Shown here piece after piece: positions 15,673 through 24,630 of a stretch of 64,000 nt of DNA (position 1 is its first letter; each line of letters begins with the position of its first letter). Source of the stretch: Candidatus Krumholzibacteriota bacterium (GTDB lineage Bacteria; Krumholzibacteriota; Krumholzibacteriia; JACNKJ01). The translations under genes and the position numbers were made by a program. The notes under the pieces are model-generated. The model saw nothing but the letters and a program-made list of their open reading frames with translations, did no database searches and was not told where the DNA came from. Location: the NCBI GenBank assembly GCA_016933175.1, contig JAFGBK010000070.1, forward strand, positions 104,389 to 168,388. The letters run 5' to 3'.

Positions 15673-18008
15673 TTGAGCAGCACCAGGCGCCGCGTCTCGG
15701 CGCGGCCGGGCAGGGAGAGCCGCGCGAAGTAGACGCCGCTGGCCAGGCGCCGGCCGGCGTCGTCGCGGCCGTCCCACGGGATGCCATGCACGCCGGCCGG
15801 CAGGGTCCCTTCGACGAGGACCCGCACCCGGCGGCCCCGGGAGTCGTAGATCCCCAGCCGGGCCGGCCCCGGTCTGGCGGGAATGGCGCAGACCAGCCTG
15901 GTGCCGGGATTGAAGGGATTGGGCACCGCCGCCCGCAGCTCCAGGCGGGTCGGCGCCGCATCCGCGACGGCGGTGGGATCGGTGGTCACCGCGGCCGAGC
16001 CCTCGTAGGGCAGGTAGTCGGTGCCGGTCACCGTCACCAGCAGCTCGCCGGCGGCCGGCGGGGTGAAATCGAAGCTGGCCGCGCCGGCCACGGTGGTTTC
16101 CACCAGGTGGAGATCCTCCCCCTGCCAGAGGCAGACCGTGGCGCCGTCCACCGGCATGCCCTCGCAGCTCACCGCCACCGTGAAGGCGACGGCCTGGCCG
16201 GCCAGCAGTTCGCCGGGATGCGCGACCGCGAGCTCCCGCGGATCCGCGGTCCAGACCGGGAGCTCCGGATCGCCCAGCAGGAAGAGCTGCGTGAAGCAGT
16301 ACTGGTGCAGGTTCAGGGGATCGTCGGCCACGTACTCGTCGTTCTTGAGCAGCATGAAGTTCTCGCCCAGGCGGCGCACGCCCAGCGCGAAGAGGTTGCG
16401 GTAGAAGAAGGCGTCCTGGCGCACGGTGTAGAGGATGGGATCCTCGGCGGGCCCGCCCCAGCCCGTGCGGGAGTCGCCCATGAAGGCCATCCCGCCGCCG
16501 CCGGCGTTGAGGACGTAGGCCTCGGCGATGCTCGTGGTCGCCGTGATGTCGCAGGGATTGCAGCCCACGGCGAAGAGCAGGCCGTACCGGCCGGCGTTGG
16601 CCAGGGCCGCCAGCTCGCTGGTGTAGATCAGGTCGCCGTGGCAGATCCAGCCGGTGCCCAGGCAGTAGTCGTGGCAGTGGTCGTGGTGGTTGACCAGGTG
16701 GTAGCCGTGCGCCAGGTAGGCCAGGACATCCTCACGGTGCCCGCCCGGCTCGGCGTCGTACTCGGTGGCCAGGGTCCAGTCCGCCGGCAGGTAGGCGGCG
16801 CGGATCCACTCCTTGCAAATCTCCCCGCTCATGTCGCCGCAGGCGGAGATGTCGAAGCCGAAGGAGACGGCCGTGGTGGCGTATCCCGTCCGGGGCGGAT
16901 CCTTCTCGTAGGCGAGGACCTTGGCCGTGTAGGCGGCGATGTCGGCGTCCGTGCGGGCCGAGAGACGGCCTACGGCCACCTCGCAGACCCAGTCGTCGTC
17001 GTAGTCGGCGTAGTAGGTGTCGTTGGGCACATCGTGCGTGAAGTAGCCCGGGATGGTGATGATGCGGTGATGACAGGGGATCACCGGCGTGTCGCCGCCC
17101 AGCAGGAAGCTGGTGGCCCCCCACGTGGCGTGGGCATCGGCCACGAAGGCCCGGATCTGTTCCAGCGGGGTGCCGCCGGCATAGCCCCCCTCCTCGCAGA
17201 TCCAGCTCGTGGAGACGATGGCCGTGCGCCGGCCGATCCGGGTGCGCCAGTCGGCCAGCGGCTGGAAGTCATCCGTCCACGCGGCACCCGTGATGATGAC
17301 GTGCTCGTAGCTCCCCGGCGGCACGCCGCGCCCCCCGGTCCGGGGATCGACGCCGCCGCGCAGGGCGATGGCATCCGGATTGGCCACCAGGGCGGCCAGC
17401 TGACGGTGATACATCCCGCGCGTCGTCGGCGAAGCGCCGGCCGGCAGGTAGTCCCCGCAGCGCCAGCCCCGCGTGAACTCGACGACGATCGCCAGGCGCT
17501 CTATCAGGAGCAGCTCCCCCGTGCCCGGATCGAAGCTGAGGGGGCAGACCCGCAGGAGGGCGAAGACCTGTCCGGCCAGGTCCCCCTGCCCCAGCAGGGT
17601 CACGGCGTTCTCCGGGAAGGGAGCTGCGCTCCCGTAGATCGCCGGATCGGGCGCCACCGGACGCGCCGGCAGCTCGGCATCGATGGCGGTCGGGCCTGGG
17701 GCCGGCGCCACGTGGAAGCGACCGGGGAGGCGATGCCGGCGGAGGTCTTCCGCCCGGACCGCCGTGACCAGGGCATCGCCCGGCAAGGCCACCCTCAGTA
17801 GGCGCGCCGGCAGCAGCGGCCGTCCCGGCTGCTCCAGTGAGGAACAGCCCGCCAGGCGGATCCGGTCCAGGCCGTCCTGGCGCTCCCAGTGGAGATCCTG
17901 CCGGGGAAAGTCGAGGACCAGGCGCAGCTCCTCGGCCGCGGCTACCGATCCGATCGCCAGCCCGGCGATCAGCAGCACTGTCGTGGAAGTGATTCGTGTC
18001 AACCGCAC
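15669..18008 (-). CDS. Secreted gingipain-type (C25) cysteine peptidase with type-IX-like sorting domain
   Basis: 779 aa, exported. Signal peptide at 1-25 (TTVLLIAGLAIGSVAAAEE), a propeptide-like region to about 230, then the C25 catalytic domain (about 235-590): FLLGGDTPVIP, the likely catalytic His444 in VNHHDHC and Cys483 in AVGCNPCD, then LFLLGDPELPVW. After an Ig-like segment (600-680) the C-terminal FlgD-like sorting domain starts at PNPFNPGT (about 696) and ends in DGRDDAGRRLASGVYF and RRLVLLK. GTG start at 18008 with GGGAGG seven nt before. Family members need outer-membrane export by a Por/type IX-like system; none of its components are here. Substrate unknown. Confidence 0.9.
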   Translation of the reverse strand: MRLTRITSTTVLLIAGLAIGSVAAAEELRLVLDFPRQDLHWERQDGLDRIRLAGCSSLEQPGRPLLPARLLRVALPGDALVTAVRAEDLRRHRLPGRFHVAPAPGPTAIDAELPARPVAPDPAIYGSAAPFPENAVTLLGQGDLAGQVFALLRVCPLSFDPGTGELLLIERLAIVVEFTRGWRCGDYLPAGASPTTRGMYHRQLAALVANPDAIALRGGVDPRTGGRGVPPGSYEHVIITGAAWTDDFQPLADWRTRIGRRTAIVSTSWICEEGGYAGGTPLEQIRAFVADAHATWGATSFLLGGDTPVIPCHHRIITIPGYFTHDVPNDTYYADYDDDWVCEVAVGRLSARTDADIAAYTAKVLAYEKDPPRTGYATTAVSFGFDISACGDMSGEICKEWIRAAYLPADWTLATEYDAEPGGHREDVLAYLAHGYHLVNHHDHCHDYCLGTGWICHGDLIYTSELAALANAGRYGLLFAVGCNPCDITATTSIAEAYVLNAGGGGMAFMGDSRTGWGGPAEDPILYTVRQDAFFYRNLFALGVRRLGENFMLLKNDEYVADDPLNLHQYCFTQLFLLGDPELPVWTADPRELAVAHPGELLAGQAVAFTVAVSCEGMPVDGATVCLWQGEDLHLVETTVAGAASFDFTPPAAGELLVTVTGTDYLPYEGSAAVTTDPTAVADAAPTRLELRAAVPNPFNPGTRLVCAIPARPGPARLGIYDSRGRRVRVLVEGTLPAGVHGIPWDGRDDAGRRLASGVYFARLSLPGRAETRRLVLLK
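15671..15776. repeat. Copy A of a near-identical 3' sorting-domain cassette
   Basis: These 106 nt at the 3' end of the 779-aa peptidase gene match 18134-18239 at 102 positions, with an unbroken identical block of 67 nt (15704-15770). They encode the last about 35 residues of the sorting domain, from the DGRDDAGRR region to LVLLK. Identity ends abruptly just upstream in the reading direction, where the two proteins differ freely. Confidence 0.9.
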
Positions 18009-18090
18009 GCGCGAACCTCCCGGTCGGGAAATGATGATTGGCGTGTGGGGTGGATCTTCACTTCATCCGGTACAGCCATTCTAGCACATT

Positions 18091-18118
18091 GCCGCGGCCG
18101 GTCGCAGCCGGCCGCGGC
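18091..18118 (-). terminator. Strong hairpin after the long C25 peptidase gene
   Basis: Perfect 11-bp GC stem: 18091-18101 pairs with 18108-18118 around a 6-nt loop. It is 13 nt after the stop of the 1635-aa peptidase gene. On the minus strand it is not followed by a clear U-run, so it is a weak intrinsic terminator or a 3' RNA-stabilising structure. The rest of the 123-nt gap is the leader of the next peptidase gene. Confidence 0.5.
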
Positions 18119-18131
18119 TGTCGCTTCCACA

Positions 18132-21100
18132 CTACTTGAGCAGCACCAGCCGCCGCGCCTCGGCGTGGCCGGGCAGGGAGAGCCGCGCGAAGTAGACGCC
18201 GCTGGCCAGGCGCCGGCCGGCGTCGTCGCGGCCATCCCAGGCCAGCTCGTGGCGACCGGCGGGCAGGTCCCCGGCGCACAGCCGGCGCAGTCGGCGCCCC
18301 GAGGGGGCGAGGATATCCAGCGTCACGGGTCCCGCCTGCGCGGTCTCGAAGCGCAGCGTGGTTGCGGGATTGAAGGGGTTGGGGAAGGCCCCCGCGAAGC
18401 GGTCCCGCCACGGCGTCTCCGGCACGGTCACCTCGCCGAGGGCGAGGCGGTCCCAGTCGTCGCCGAGCCAGGCCAGGGCGAAGTAGCGGTAGCGCCCGCC
18501 GGGCGCCACGTCGCTGTCGCGCCAGGTGAACTGGTCGTCGGCGGCGGCCAGGTCCTCGCCGAGCAGGCGGCCCTCCCCCCAGCCGAGCGCCAGGCGGCGC
18601 TCCCGCCAGAGCCCCCAGCGCGGCGCGCCCGCGCCGGTCCAGGCGACGCACACGGCGCCGTCCTCCCAGGCCAGGCGGATGTTGCTGAGGGCCACGGGCA
18701 CGTCGTCCCACTCGCTCGCGTTGCCGCGACGGAAGAATCCCCCGGACAGCGTGGGCCAGGGACAGCTGGCCGCGCCGAAGGCGCCGGGCAGGTCCCAGAC
18801 CAGGACGCGCCGGTTCCAGGTGGCGGCCACGAGCTCGCTGTCGCCGTCATGGTCCAGGTCGGCCAGGGTCGGGGTGCCGCGGATCTCGCCGCCGACGCTG
18901 ATGGGGAAGCCGGGCTGCACGCTGCCGTCCTCCCGCAGGCCGTAGAGGATGCCCTGCTCGTTGCCCCAGACGAACTCGAAGTCGCCGTCGCCGTCCAGAT
19001 CGCCGACCACGGGGCTGCTCTCCGCATTGGCGGCCAGCGCCACGGGCCAGCCGGCGCGGTCGCCGCCGTCGTGATCGATCAGGTGCAGGATGCTCTGCTC
19101 GCCGGCGATGCTCTCCACCACCAGCAGCTCCAGGTCGCCGTCGCCGTCGATGTCCACCGGCGCGGGCCCCGGCCCCGTGGCGGCGTTGTTGGTGACGAAG
19201 TGCCGGGGGAAGCCGGGGAAGCGGCTGCCGTCGGCGCGGAAGGCGAAGAGGCTGTCGGCCTCGGTCTGGACCAGGATCTCCAGGGTGCCGCCGGCGTCGC
19301 CGTCGAGGTTGCACAGGACCAGCGGCGTCTTGACGTCGTACCAGCCCGCGCCGCCCAGGTCGAGGTCCACGGGGAAGCCGGCCAGGTCGCCGCCGGCGCC
19401 GTTCAGGGCGTAGAGGAAGCCGTTGGTGGTTGCCACGACGAACTCGTCGGCGCCGTCGCCGTCCAGGTCGCCGGCGGCGGGGCTGCCGAGGGTCCAGGTG
19501 CCGAGGCCCGCGCGCAGCACGCCGATGGTGCCGGGATTGCTGTCGCCGTCCACCACCTCGCTGCCGTCGTGGTGGAAGGCGTAGACCTTGCCCGCGTGGT
19601 CCAGGCCGACGACCTCCACGTCGCCGTCGCCGTCCAGGTCGGCGCCCACCAGGTTGGTCCAGATCCAGTTGGTGGTGGTCCGCGGCCAGCCGGGCAGGTA
19701 CTGGCCCGCGTGGTCGAAGGCGTGGATGGCGTAGGGCGCTCCCCGCGTGGCGACGACGATCTGCCGGTAGCCGTCGTCCAGCAGCGGCAACAGGGAGACG
19801 GCGCCGACGATGTCATAGGCGTCCAGGCTGAAGACGCCGTTCGTCGTCGCCTCGCCGTCGCCGTCGCGCACCTCGGTGCCGTCGTGGTGCCAAACGTAGA
19901 CGGCGTCCGCGGCCGCCACCAGCTCCAGGCCGCCGTCGCCGGCCACGTTGGCCACCGCCGGGCTGGAGGAGCAGGTGGCCAGCAGCTCCTGGGGGAAGCC
20001 CGCCAGCTGGGCGGGGTTGGTCGAGGTGTGCAGAATGGCCGAGGGCACGCTCTCCATGCCGCCGCTGTCCACGGCCGTCGCGAAGAGGTGGGTGGCGCTG
20101 TTCTCCAGCAGCCCCTCCAGGTACACGGCCGTATGAGCCACGGGCAGCAGCGTGGCGCGCGCGTAGTCGCCGGTGGACGCCGGCGCCTCGCCCTGGGCCA
20201 CGTAGACGTGGTAGCCGGCCACGTCGCCCGCCGTCGAGGCCGTCCAGCGCAGCGCGATGGCGTCGGCGGCGTCGCTGGTGTCGGTGGCCAGGTCCGTGGG
20301 CGGGTAGGGACGCCGGAAATCGAAGGTGTCCACGCTCACGCGCCCGAAACCATCGTTGACGGTGAGCACGGCCAGGTACTCCTGGACGATGCTGGCCAGG
20401 CTGACCTGGAAGCCGGGATCCGGCTGGGCGCCGTCCATCAGGCCCAGGGAGGGCACCGTCACCTGGTCCTCGCCGGGCGTCACCGTGAGCCCTGCGTCCA
20501 GGCTGGCGAGGGTGGCGGTCAGGGTGCCCGTGGCGCCGCCGCCCAGGTTCAGCCAGCGCGGCTTGGCGCGCAGCAGCTCGCCGGGCTCGATGTTGCCGTC
20601 GCCGTCGCCGTCGGGACCGTCGTCCAGCTCCCACTCGGCGATGACCGGCCGCGGCGCGTGCAGGGTCAGCAGCAGCGTGTCGCGGCGCGTAGCGATGTTC
20701 CCGCCGGTCAGGACGGCCTCCACGCGCACGTGGCCGCCGTCCGCCGCGCCGAGGGCGGGCAGGGCCGCGTGGACGCCCGTGGCGCCGTCGGACGCGGCGC
20801 CGGCGGCCAGGGAGCCGACGACCTCGGGACCGCCGCTCACGGCCAGGGAATCGTTCAGGGAGAGGAGCTGGAGGGCGACGCCGTCGGCCGCCGCGTCGCC
20901 GGCGTTGCGCAGGGTGGCGACGAGGAAGGCCGTCTCGCCGCCGTCCAGGCGGCCGTCGCCGTTGTTGGTCGGACCGTGGGCGGGATCATCGTCGACGGCG
21001 AGCGTCGCCACGTGCACGAAGGGCCCGACGGCGCCGGTGACGGTGATGGCCTGCGCCACCTGGTCGGCGTTGGCCGCCCAGACGACGAGGTCGAGCGATC

Positions 21101-23039
21101 CCGGGGTGAGGGGACGGGCCGGCAGCTGGCAGAGCCCGGCGGCGTCGGTGGCGCCCGTGGCCCAGACCTCGCCGGCCTTCTGCAGGGTCGCCCGCGCGCC
21201 GGCCACGGGCTGGCCGCCCGCGGTGACGGTCACGTCCACGGTGTGGTCCCCCACCGCCAGGCTGGCGGGGGCCGCCACGTCTAGCTGCCGCGGCGCGCCG
21301 GCCCAGAGGTCCAGCAGCGGATCGCCGAGGAAGGTGATGAGGAAGTAGGTCCAGCGGCCGTAGCCCTCCTCCTCGGCCAGGTAGGCCCGCGCCTCGCGCA
21401 TGAGCTTCTGGGCCGCGCCGGGCCGCGTGATGTCGTCCTGGAAGAGGCGCGCGTAGTAGTCGTCGGCGTAGGGGATGCTGTGGATCGGGTAGCTGCTGTC
21501 CGTGGTGCCGAAGGCGGCGATGGCACCGCCCGTCGGATGGAGCAGGAAGCGCTCGGCCAGGCAGTCGTAGTCGTAGGCCGCCGACGAGCAGTTCATCAGG
21601 TTGATGTGGAAGGGCGCGGCGTTGGTCAGGGCCGCCACGTGGCTCGCCACGATGCCGCCGTCCCCCACGGACATGGTGTAGCGGTAGCCGTGGCCGTCCT
21701 GGTCCACGAAGGCGAAGCGGCCCGTGTCCATGGAGTCGACGGCGGCGACGACGCCCAGGGGCTGGGGGTCGATGCCGGTCCAGTCCTCGCCGTCCTGGTT
21801 CTGCCAGTTCTCGAACAGGGCGGCGTGCTCCATGTCGGCGTCCAGGCGGTTGCGGATGGTGCTCACGGTGAAGTCGGCGCCGTCCATGATGATGTCCTCG
21901 CCGGGCGTCCAGTCGGCCGGGTGCAGGACCTCGGCCAGGAAGAGGATGCGGTGCTGGAAGCCGGTGAGCGCCGTCTCGCGGTAAAGGCTCGTGAGCTTCG
22001 TCACGAGATCGCCGGCCTCGGCCGCCGTGTGGGCCGGCAGGCGGCCCACCATCAGCTCGGGCAGCAGGTCGGTCTCGTCGCTCGCGGTGATCCCGTCGTA
22101 GAAGGCCTCGCCCCAGTGCTCGTCGCCGTCGGCGTTCCAGGTGCCGTCGAGGCAGGCGTAGTAGAGGTCCGTGGGCAGGAGGTCGCCCTCCTCGCTGGTG
22201 GCGCGGGTCAGGACGTAGCGCGCGGGGATGGTCTCCGTGTCGCCGCCGAGGATCACGGCCTGGAGGCCCCAGAGCTGGTAGGCCTCCTGCAGGAAGAAGC
22301 GGATGTTCTCGCCGCGGTCGCGGCCCGGCGGATAGCGGTCGGCGATCCACTCCACGGTGCGCACCGCCGTGCGCGTGCCCCGGGCCGTGTGCCAGTCGGC
22401 CAGGCCCTGGAAGGCCGATGCCATGGCCTCCGTGGTGACGACGACGGCATCCACGGGACCGCCCTCCAGGGACGGGCGCTCGCGCGGCGTCCAGGGCCCG
22501 CCGTCCGCCGCCGCCTCGCGCAGCGGTCGCAGGGGCGGTGCGGGGTCGGCCTCGCCGCGCAGGTGGAGGGTGAGATCCTCGCTCAGGCGCAGGGCGCCGC
22601 CCTCGCGCACCAGGGGCCGCCAGAGGAAGAGGGCCTCGCGGCGCCCGCCTTGCGCCGGCTGCCCCAGCAGGCGCACGGACGCCGCGCCGCGGGCGCGCAG
22701 CCCCGGCGCGGGAGTGCGCAGGCGGCCGTCCTCGTCCCGGATCGCGGGCGCCGGCGCCACGGCGTCCGGCCCCACCGTCACGGCCGGACCCAGGACGACG
22801 TCGAAGCCGGCCAAGCGCACGCCAGCGGGCAGGGGCACGCGCACCAGGCGGGCGGGCAGGTCGGGCTCGCCGGGCAGGGCGTCGCGCACGGCCCCGGGGA
22901 AATCGGGACGCAGGCCCGCGGCCGTCTCCGTCAGGCGCAGGGCGGCGCGGTCCACGCGCGCGGTGACGGTCCACTCGGAGGCGCCGGCGCCGAGGGCCGG
23001 CAGGAGCAGGACGAGGGCGATCAGTCGCTTGGCGGTCAT
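18132..23039 (-). CDS. Giant secreted C25 peptidase with Ig-like, fibronectin-III and FG-GAP/VCBS repeats
   Basis: 1635 aa, exported. Signal peptide 1-20; propeptide-like region to about 190; C25 catalytic domain about 195-580 with VILGGDTETIP, His450 in DQDGHGY and Cys484 in NLMNCSS, spaced as in gingipains, then FLGDPLLDLW. Next come Ig/CARDB-like modules with Ca-binding-looking Asp/Gly loops (NNGDGRLDGGE near 692; DGDGDGNIEPGE near 808), a fibronectin type III domain (about 911-1005), and at least five FG-GAP-like repeats (ADLDGDGDVEV, GDLDGDGADEF, VDIDGDGDLEL, GDLDGDGDFEF, ADLDHDGDSEL; 1020-1420) that would form a beta-propeller. The last 85 residues are the FlgD-like sorting domain (PNPFNPAT ... 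LVLLK). ATG at 23039 is chosen for its AGGAG site and signal peptide; an in-frame ATG 27 codons upstream is less likely. Probably a surface protease with adhesive stalk. Confidence 0.9.
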   Translation of the reverse strand: MTAKRLIALVLLLPALGAGASEWTVTARVDRAALRLTETAAGLRPDFPGAVRDALPGEPDLPARLVRVPLPAGVRLAGFDVVLGPAVTVGPDAVAPAPAIRDEDGRLRTPAPGLRARGAASVRLLGQPAQGGRREALFLWRPLVREGGALRLSEDLTLHLRGEADPAPPLRPLREAAADGGPWTPRERPSLEGGPVDAVVVTTEAMASAFQGLADWHTARGTRTAVRTVEWIADRYPPGRDRGENIRFFLQEAYQLWGLQAVILGGDTETIPARYVLTRATSEEGDLLPTDLYYACLDGTWNADGDEHWGEAFYDGITASDETDLLPELMVGRLPAHTAAEAGDLVTKLTSLYRETALTGFQHRILFLAEVLHPADWTPGEDIIMDGADFTVSTIRNRLDADMEHAALFENWQNQDGEDWTGIDPQPLGVVAAVDSMDTGRFAFVDQDGHGYRYTMSVGDGGIVASHVAALTNAAPFHINLMNCSSAAYDYDCLAERFLLHPTGGAIAAFGTTDSSYPIHSIPYADDYYARLFQDDITRPGAAQKLMREARAYLAEEEGYGRWTYFLITFLGDPLLDLWAGAPRQLDVAAPASLAVGDHTVDVTVTAGGQPVAGARATLQKAGEVWATGATDAAGLCQLPARPLTPGSLDLVVWAANADQVAQAITVTGAVGPFVHVATLAVDDDPAHGPTNNGDGRLDGGETAFLVATLRNAGDAAADGVALQLLSLNDSLAVSGGPEVVGSLAAGAASDGATGVHAALPALGAADGGHVRVEAVLTGGNIATRRDTLLLTLHAPRPVIAEWELDDGPDGDGDGNIEPGELLRAKPRWLNLGGGATGTLTATLASLDAGLTVTPGEDQVTVPSLGLMDGAQPDPGFQVSLASIVQEYLAVLTVNDGFGRVSVDTFDFRRPYPPTDLATDTSDAADAIALRWTASTAGDVAGYHVYVAQGEAPASTGDYARATLLPVAHTAVYLEGLLENSATHLFATAVDSGGMESVPSAILHTSTNPAQLAGFPQELLATCSSSPAVANVAGDGGLELVAAADAVYVWHHDGTEVRDGDGEATTNGVFSLDAYDIVGAVSLLPLLDDGYRQIVVATRGAPYAIHAFDHAGQYLPGWPRTTTNWIWTNLVGADLDGDGDVEVVGLDHAGKVYAFHHDGSEVVDGDSNPGTIGVLRAGLGTWTLGSPAAGDLDGDGADEFVVATTNGFLYALNGAGGDLAGFPVDLDLGGAGWYDVKTPLVLCNLDGDAGGTLEILVQTEADSLFAFRADGSRFPGFPRHFVTNNAATGPGPAPVDIDGDGDLELLVVESIAGEQSILHLIDHDGGDRAGWPVALAANAESSPVVGDLDGDGDFEFVWGNEQGILYGLREDGSVQPGFPISVGGEIRGTPTLADLDHDGDSELVAATWNRRVLVWDLPGAFGAASCPWPTLSGGFFRRGNASEWDDVPVALSNIRLAWEDGAVCVAWTGAGAPRWGLWRERRLALGWGEGRLLGEDLAAADDQFTWRDSDVAPGGRYRYFALAWLGDDWDRLALGEVTVPETPWRDRFAGAFPNPFNPATTLRFETAQAGPVTLDILAPSGRRLRRLCAGDLPAGRHELAWDGRDDAGRRLASGVYFARLSLPGHAEARRLVLLK
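18134..18239. repeat. Copy B of the 3' sorting-domain cassette
   Basis: Partner of 15671-15776: 102 of 106 nt identical, in the same reading frame at the end of the 1635-aa peptidase gene. Differences give His for Arg and Ala for Thr in the last 15 residues; the two other changes are silent or conservative. Confidence 0.9.
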
Positions 23040-23069
23040 GGCCACTCCTGGGGCTGATGGACGGAGCGG

Positions 23070-23091
23070 CCGCCGGCGCGGGGGCCGGCGG
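23070..23091 (-). terminator. Hairpin between the GT-C gene and the long C25 peptidase gene
   Basis: Perfect 8-bp GC stem (23070-23077 with 23084-23091), 6-nt loop, in the 91-nt gap 23040-23130. There is no U-run on the minus strand, so it may be a weak terminator closing the glycan cluster or a structured leader of the peptidase mRNA. No convincing promoter is seen in the gap. Confidence 0.4.
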
Positions 23092-23130
23092 TCGCTTCCT
23101 CCATGATAACACATGGCCATCGGGGGAACA

Positions 23131-24630
23131 TCAGGGCTCGGCGTCCGCGCTCCGCCCGATGCGATAGAGGGTGTAGGTGACGGGTTCCGGATTGCGCAGG
23201 CCCAGGCCGCTGACCTCCTGGGCCATGATGGGAATCAACAGGTAGCCGTCGCCCCGCGGGCCGGCCAGGACGCCCGGCACCGGATGGCGATCCACGAGGT
23301 AGTCCGCGCCGCGCCGGTCCAGGAAGGCGAGGGACTCCACCATCTCGCGGTAGCCCCGCTCGTGCCAGAGCGCGGCGATGTCCGGGTGGATGAGGCCGCC
23401 CAGGTCCACCACGTAGAGACCCGAGCGCATCCCCATCAGGCCGATGTCCGGGCAGGCGACGCGGGCGCCCGGCACGCCGTGCGCGTGGAGGTGGTCGGCC
23501 ATGCGGCCCAGGCTGGTCTCCAGCTCGCGCGGGAAGCGCCGCGCGTCGGGCAGCACCCGCGTCGCGAACAGCGCCGCGTTGGGCACGAGGGACAGGACCA
23601 CGGCCGCCAGCACCCAGGGCCTCAGCCGCGGCCGCCGCCGGACCCAGCGGTCCGCGTAGGCGCCGGCGGCCAGGGGCAGCAGCGGCGTCACCGGCAGCAG
23701 GTAGCGGCTGATGACCTGGACGTCGCGCAGGAGGAAGACGGCGGGCAGGGCCAGGGCCCAGACGCCGGCCAGGGCCGCATAGAAGCGGACATGCTCGCCG
23801 GCCCGCCGGCGCCGGCGGCGCCACAGGGCGCCGGCCGTGCCCGCCGCCGTGGCGGCGAGGAGGAGGACCTGGCTGGAGACGGGCACGCGCAGCAGGCGGA
23901 CCGTCTGCAGGGCCAGGTGCGCCCAGCCCTGCCAGCCCCGGCTCTTCGCCGCGGCCGTGCTGGGAAAGGCGGCGCCCAGTTCGAGGCGGGCGAAGAGCAG
24001 CCAGGGCACCAGGGGCAGGGCGATCCCCGCCGCCAGGGCCCACCAGCGCCGCCGCCAGCGCGGGCTCGCCAGGGCCAGGCCCAGCAGCAGCGCGCACAGG
24101 AGGGTGTACTCCGGCCGCACCAGGGCCGCCGCCCCGGCCAGGAATCCCACTCCGAAGGCGCCGCTCTGGCGCCGGGGCGCGGCGGCCAGGGCGTCGAAGA
24201 AGAGCAGGAGCATGAGCACGGCCAGGGACGACTCCATGCCCGAGGCGCTCCAGCGCAGGAACCAGACCTCCGTGGCGAAGAGCAGGGTGGCGGCCAGGCG
24301 CAGGTCGGGACGGGAGATGGCGCGGCCGGCCAGGCGGTGGAAGACGAGGACGGACAGCAGCCCGGCGAGGATGGCCGCCAGGCGGGCGGCGAGGATCCCC
24401 GCCGCCTCGCCGCTGGCGAAGGGCGCCAGCAGCAGGACCCAGAGCGGGCTCGTGGAGCCGTAGGAGGGCTCGCCCAGGTTGAAGACCCAGCCCTTGCCCA
24501 GCAGCAGGTGATTCGCGTAGACGAGGTGGATGTAGGTGTCGTCCGTGACGTAGCCCCAGAGCGCGGCCTGGAGGGCGAGGTAGATCAACAGGACGGCCGC
24601 CAGGCCGAACCGCTCGCTTCGCGGGCTCAC
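23131..24630 (-). CDS. GT-C-type integral membrane glycosyltransferase
   Basis: 499 aa, about eleven hydrophobic segments. The first periplasmic loop has the acidic motif VTDDTYIHLVYAN right after the first membrane helix, the position of the catalytic Asp in GT-C (ArnT/protein-mannosyltransferase) enzymes; WSASGMES and VRPEYTLLCALL follow. The last about 130 residues form a soluble domain with VACPDIGLMG. GT-C enzymes use polyprenyl-phosphate sugars on the outer face of the inner membrane. GTG at 24630 overlaps the stop of the GT-4 gene. Acceptor unknown; it is the last gene of the glycan run and next to the secreted peptidases. Confidence 0.75.
   Translation of the reverse strand: MSPRSERFGLAAVLLIYLALQAALWGYVTDDTYIHLVYANHLLLGKGWVFNLGEPSYGSTSPLWVLLLAPFASGEAAGILAARLAAILAGLLSVLVFHRLAGRAISRPDLRLAATLLFATEVWFLRWSASGMESSLAVLMLLLFFDALAAAPRRQSGAFGVGFLAGAAALVRPEYTLLCALLLGLALASPRWRRRWWALAAGIALPLVPWLLFARLELGAAFPSTAAAKSRGWQGWAHLALQTVRLLRVPVSSQVLLLAATAAGTAGALWRRRRRRAGEHVRFYAALAGVWALALPAVFLLRDVQVISRYLLPVTPLLPLAAGAYADRWVRRRPRLRPWVLAAVVLSLVPNAALFATRVLPDARRFPRELETSLGRMADHLHAHGVPGARVACPDIGLMGMRSGLYVVDLGGLIHPDIAALWHERGYREMVESLAFLDRRGADYLVDRHPVPGVLAGPRGDGYLLIPIMAQEVSGLGLRNPEPVTYTLYRIGRSADAEP

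Noticed and set aside
18966..19660. Repeated GACGG-type DNA stretches in the long C25 gene, considered as a tandem DNA repeat or CRISPR
   Set aside because: They follow the protein FG-GAP repeat (DxDGDG) codons; spacing and sequence vary as protein repeats do, and there are no regular spacers.
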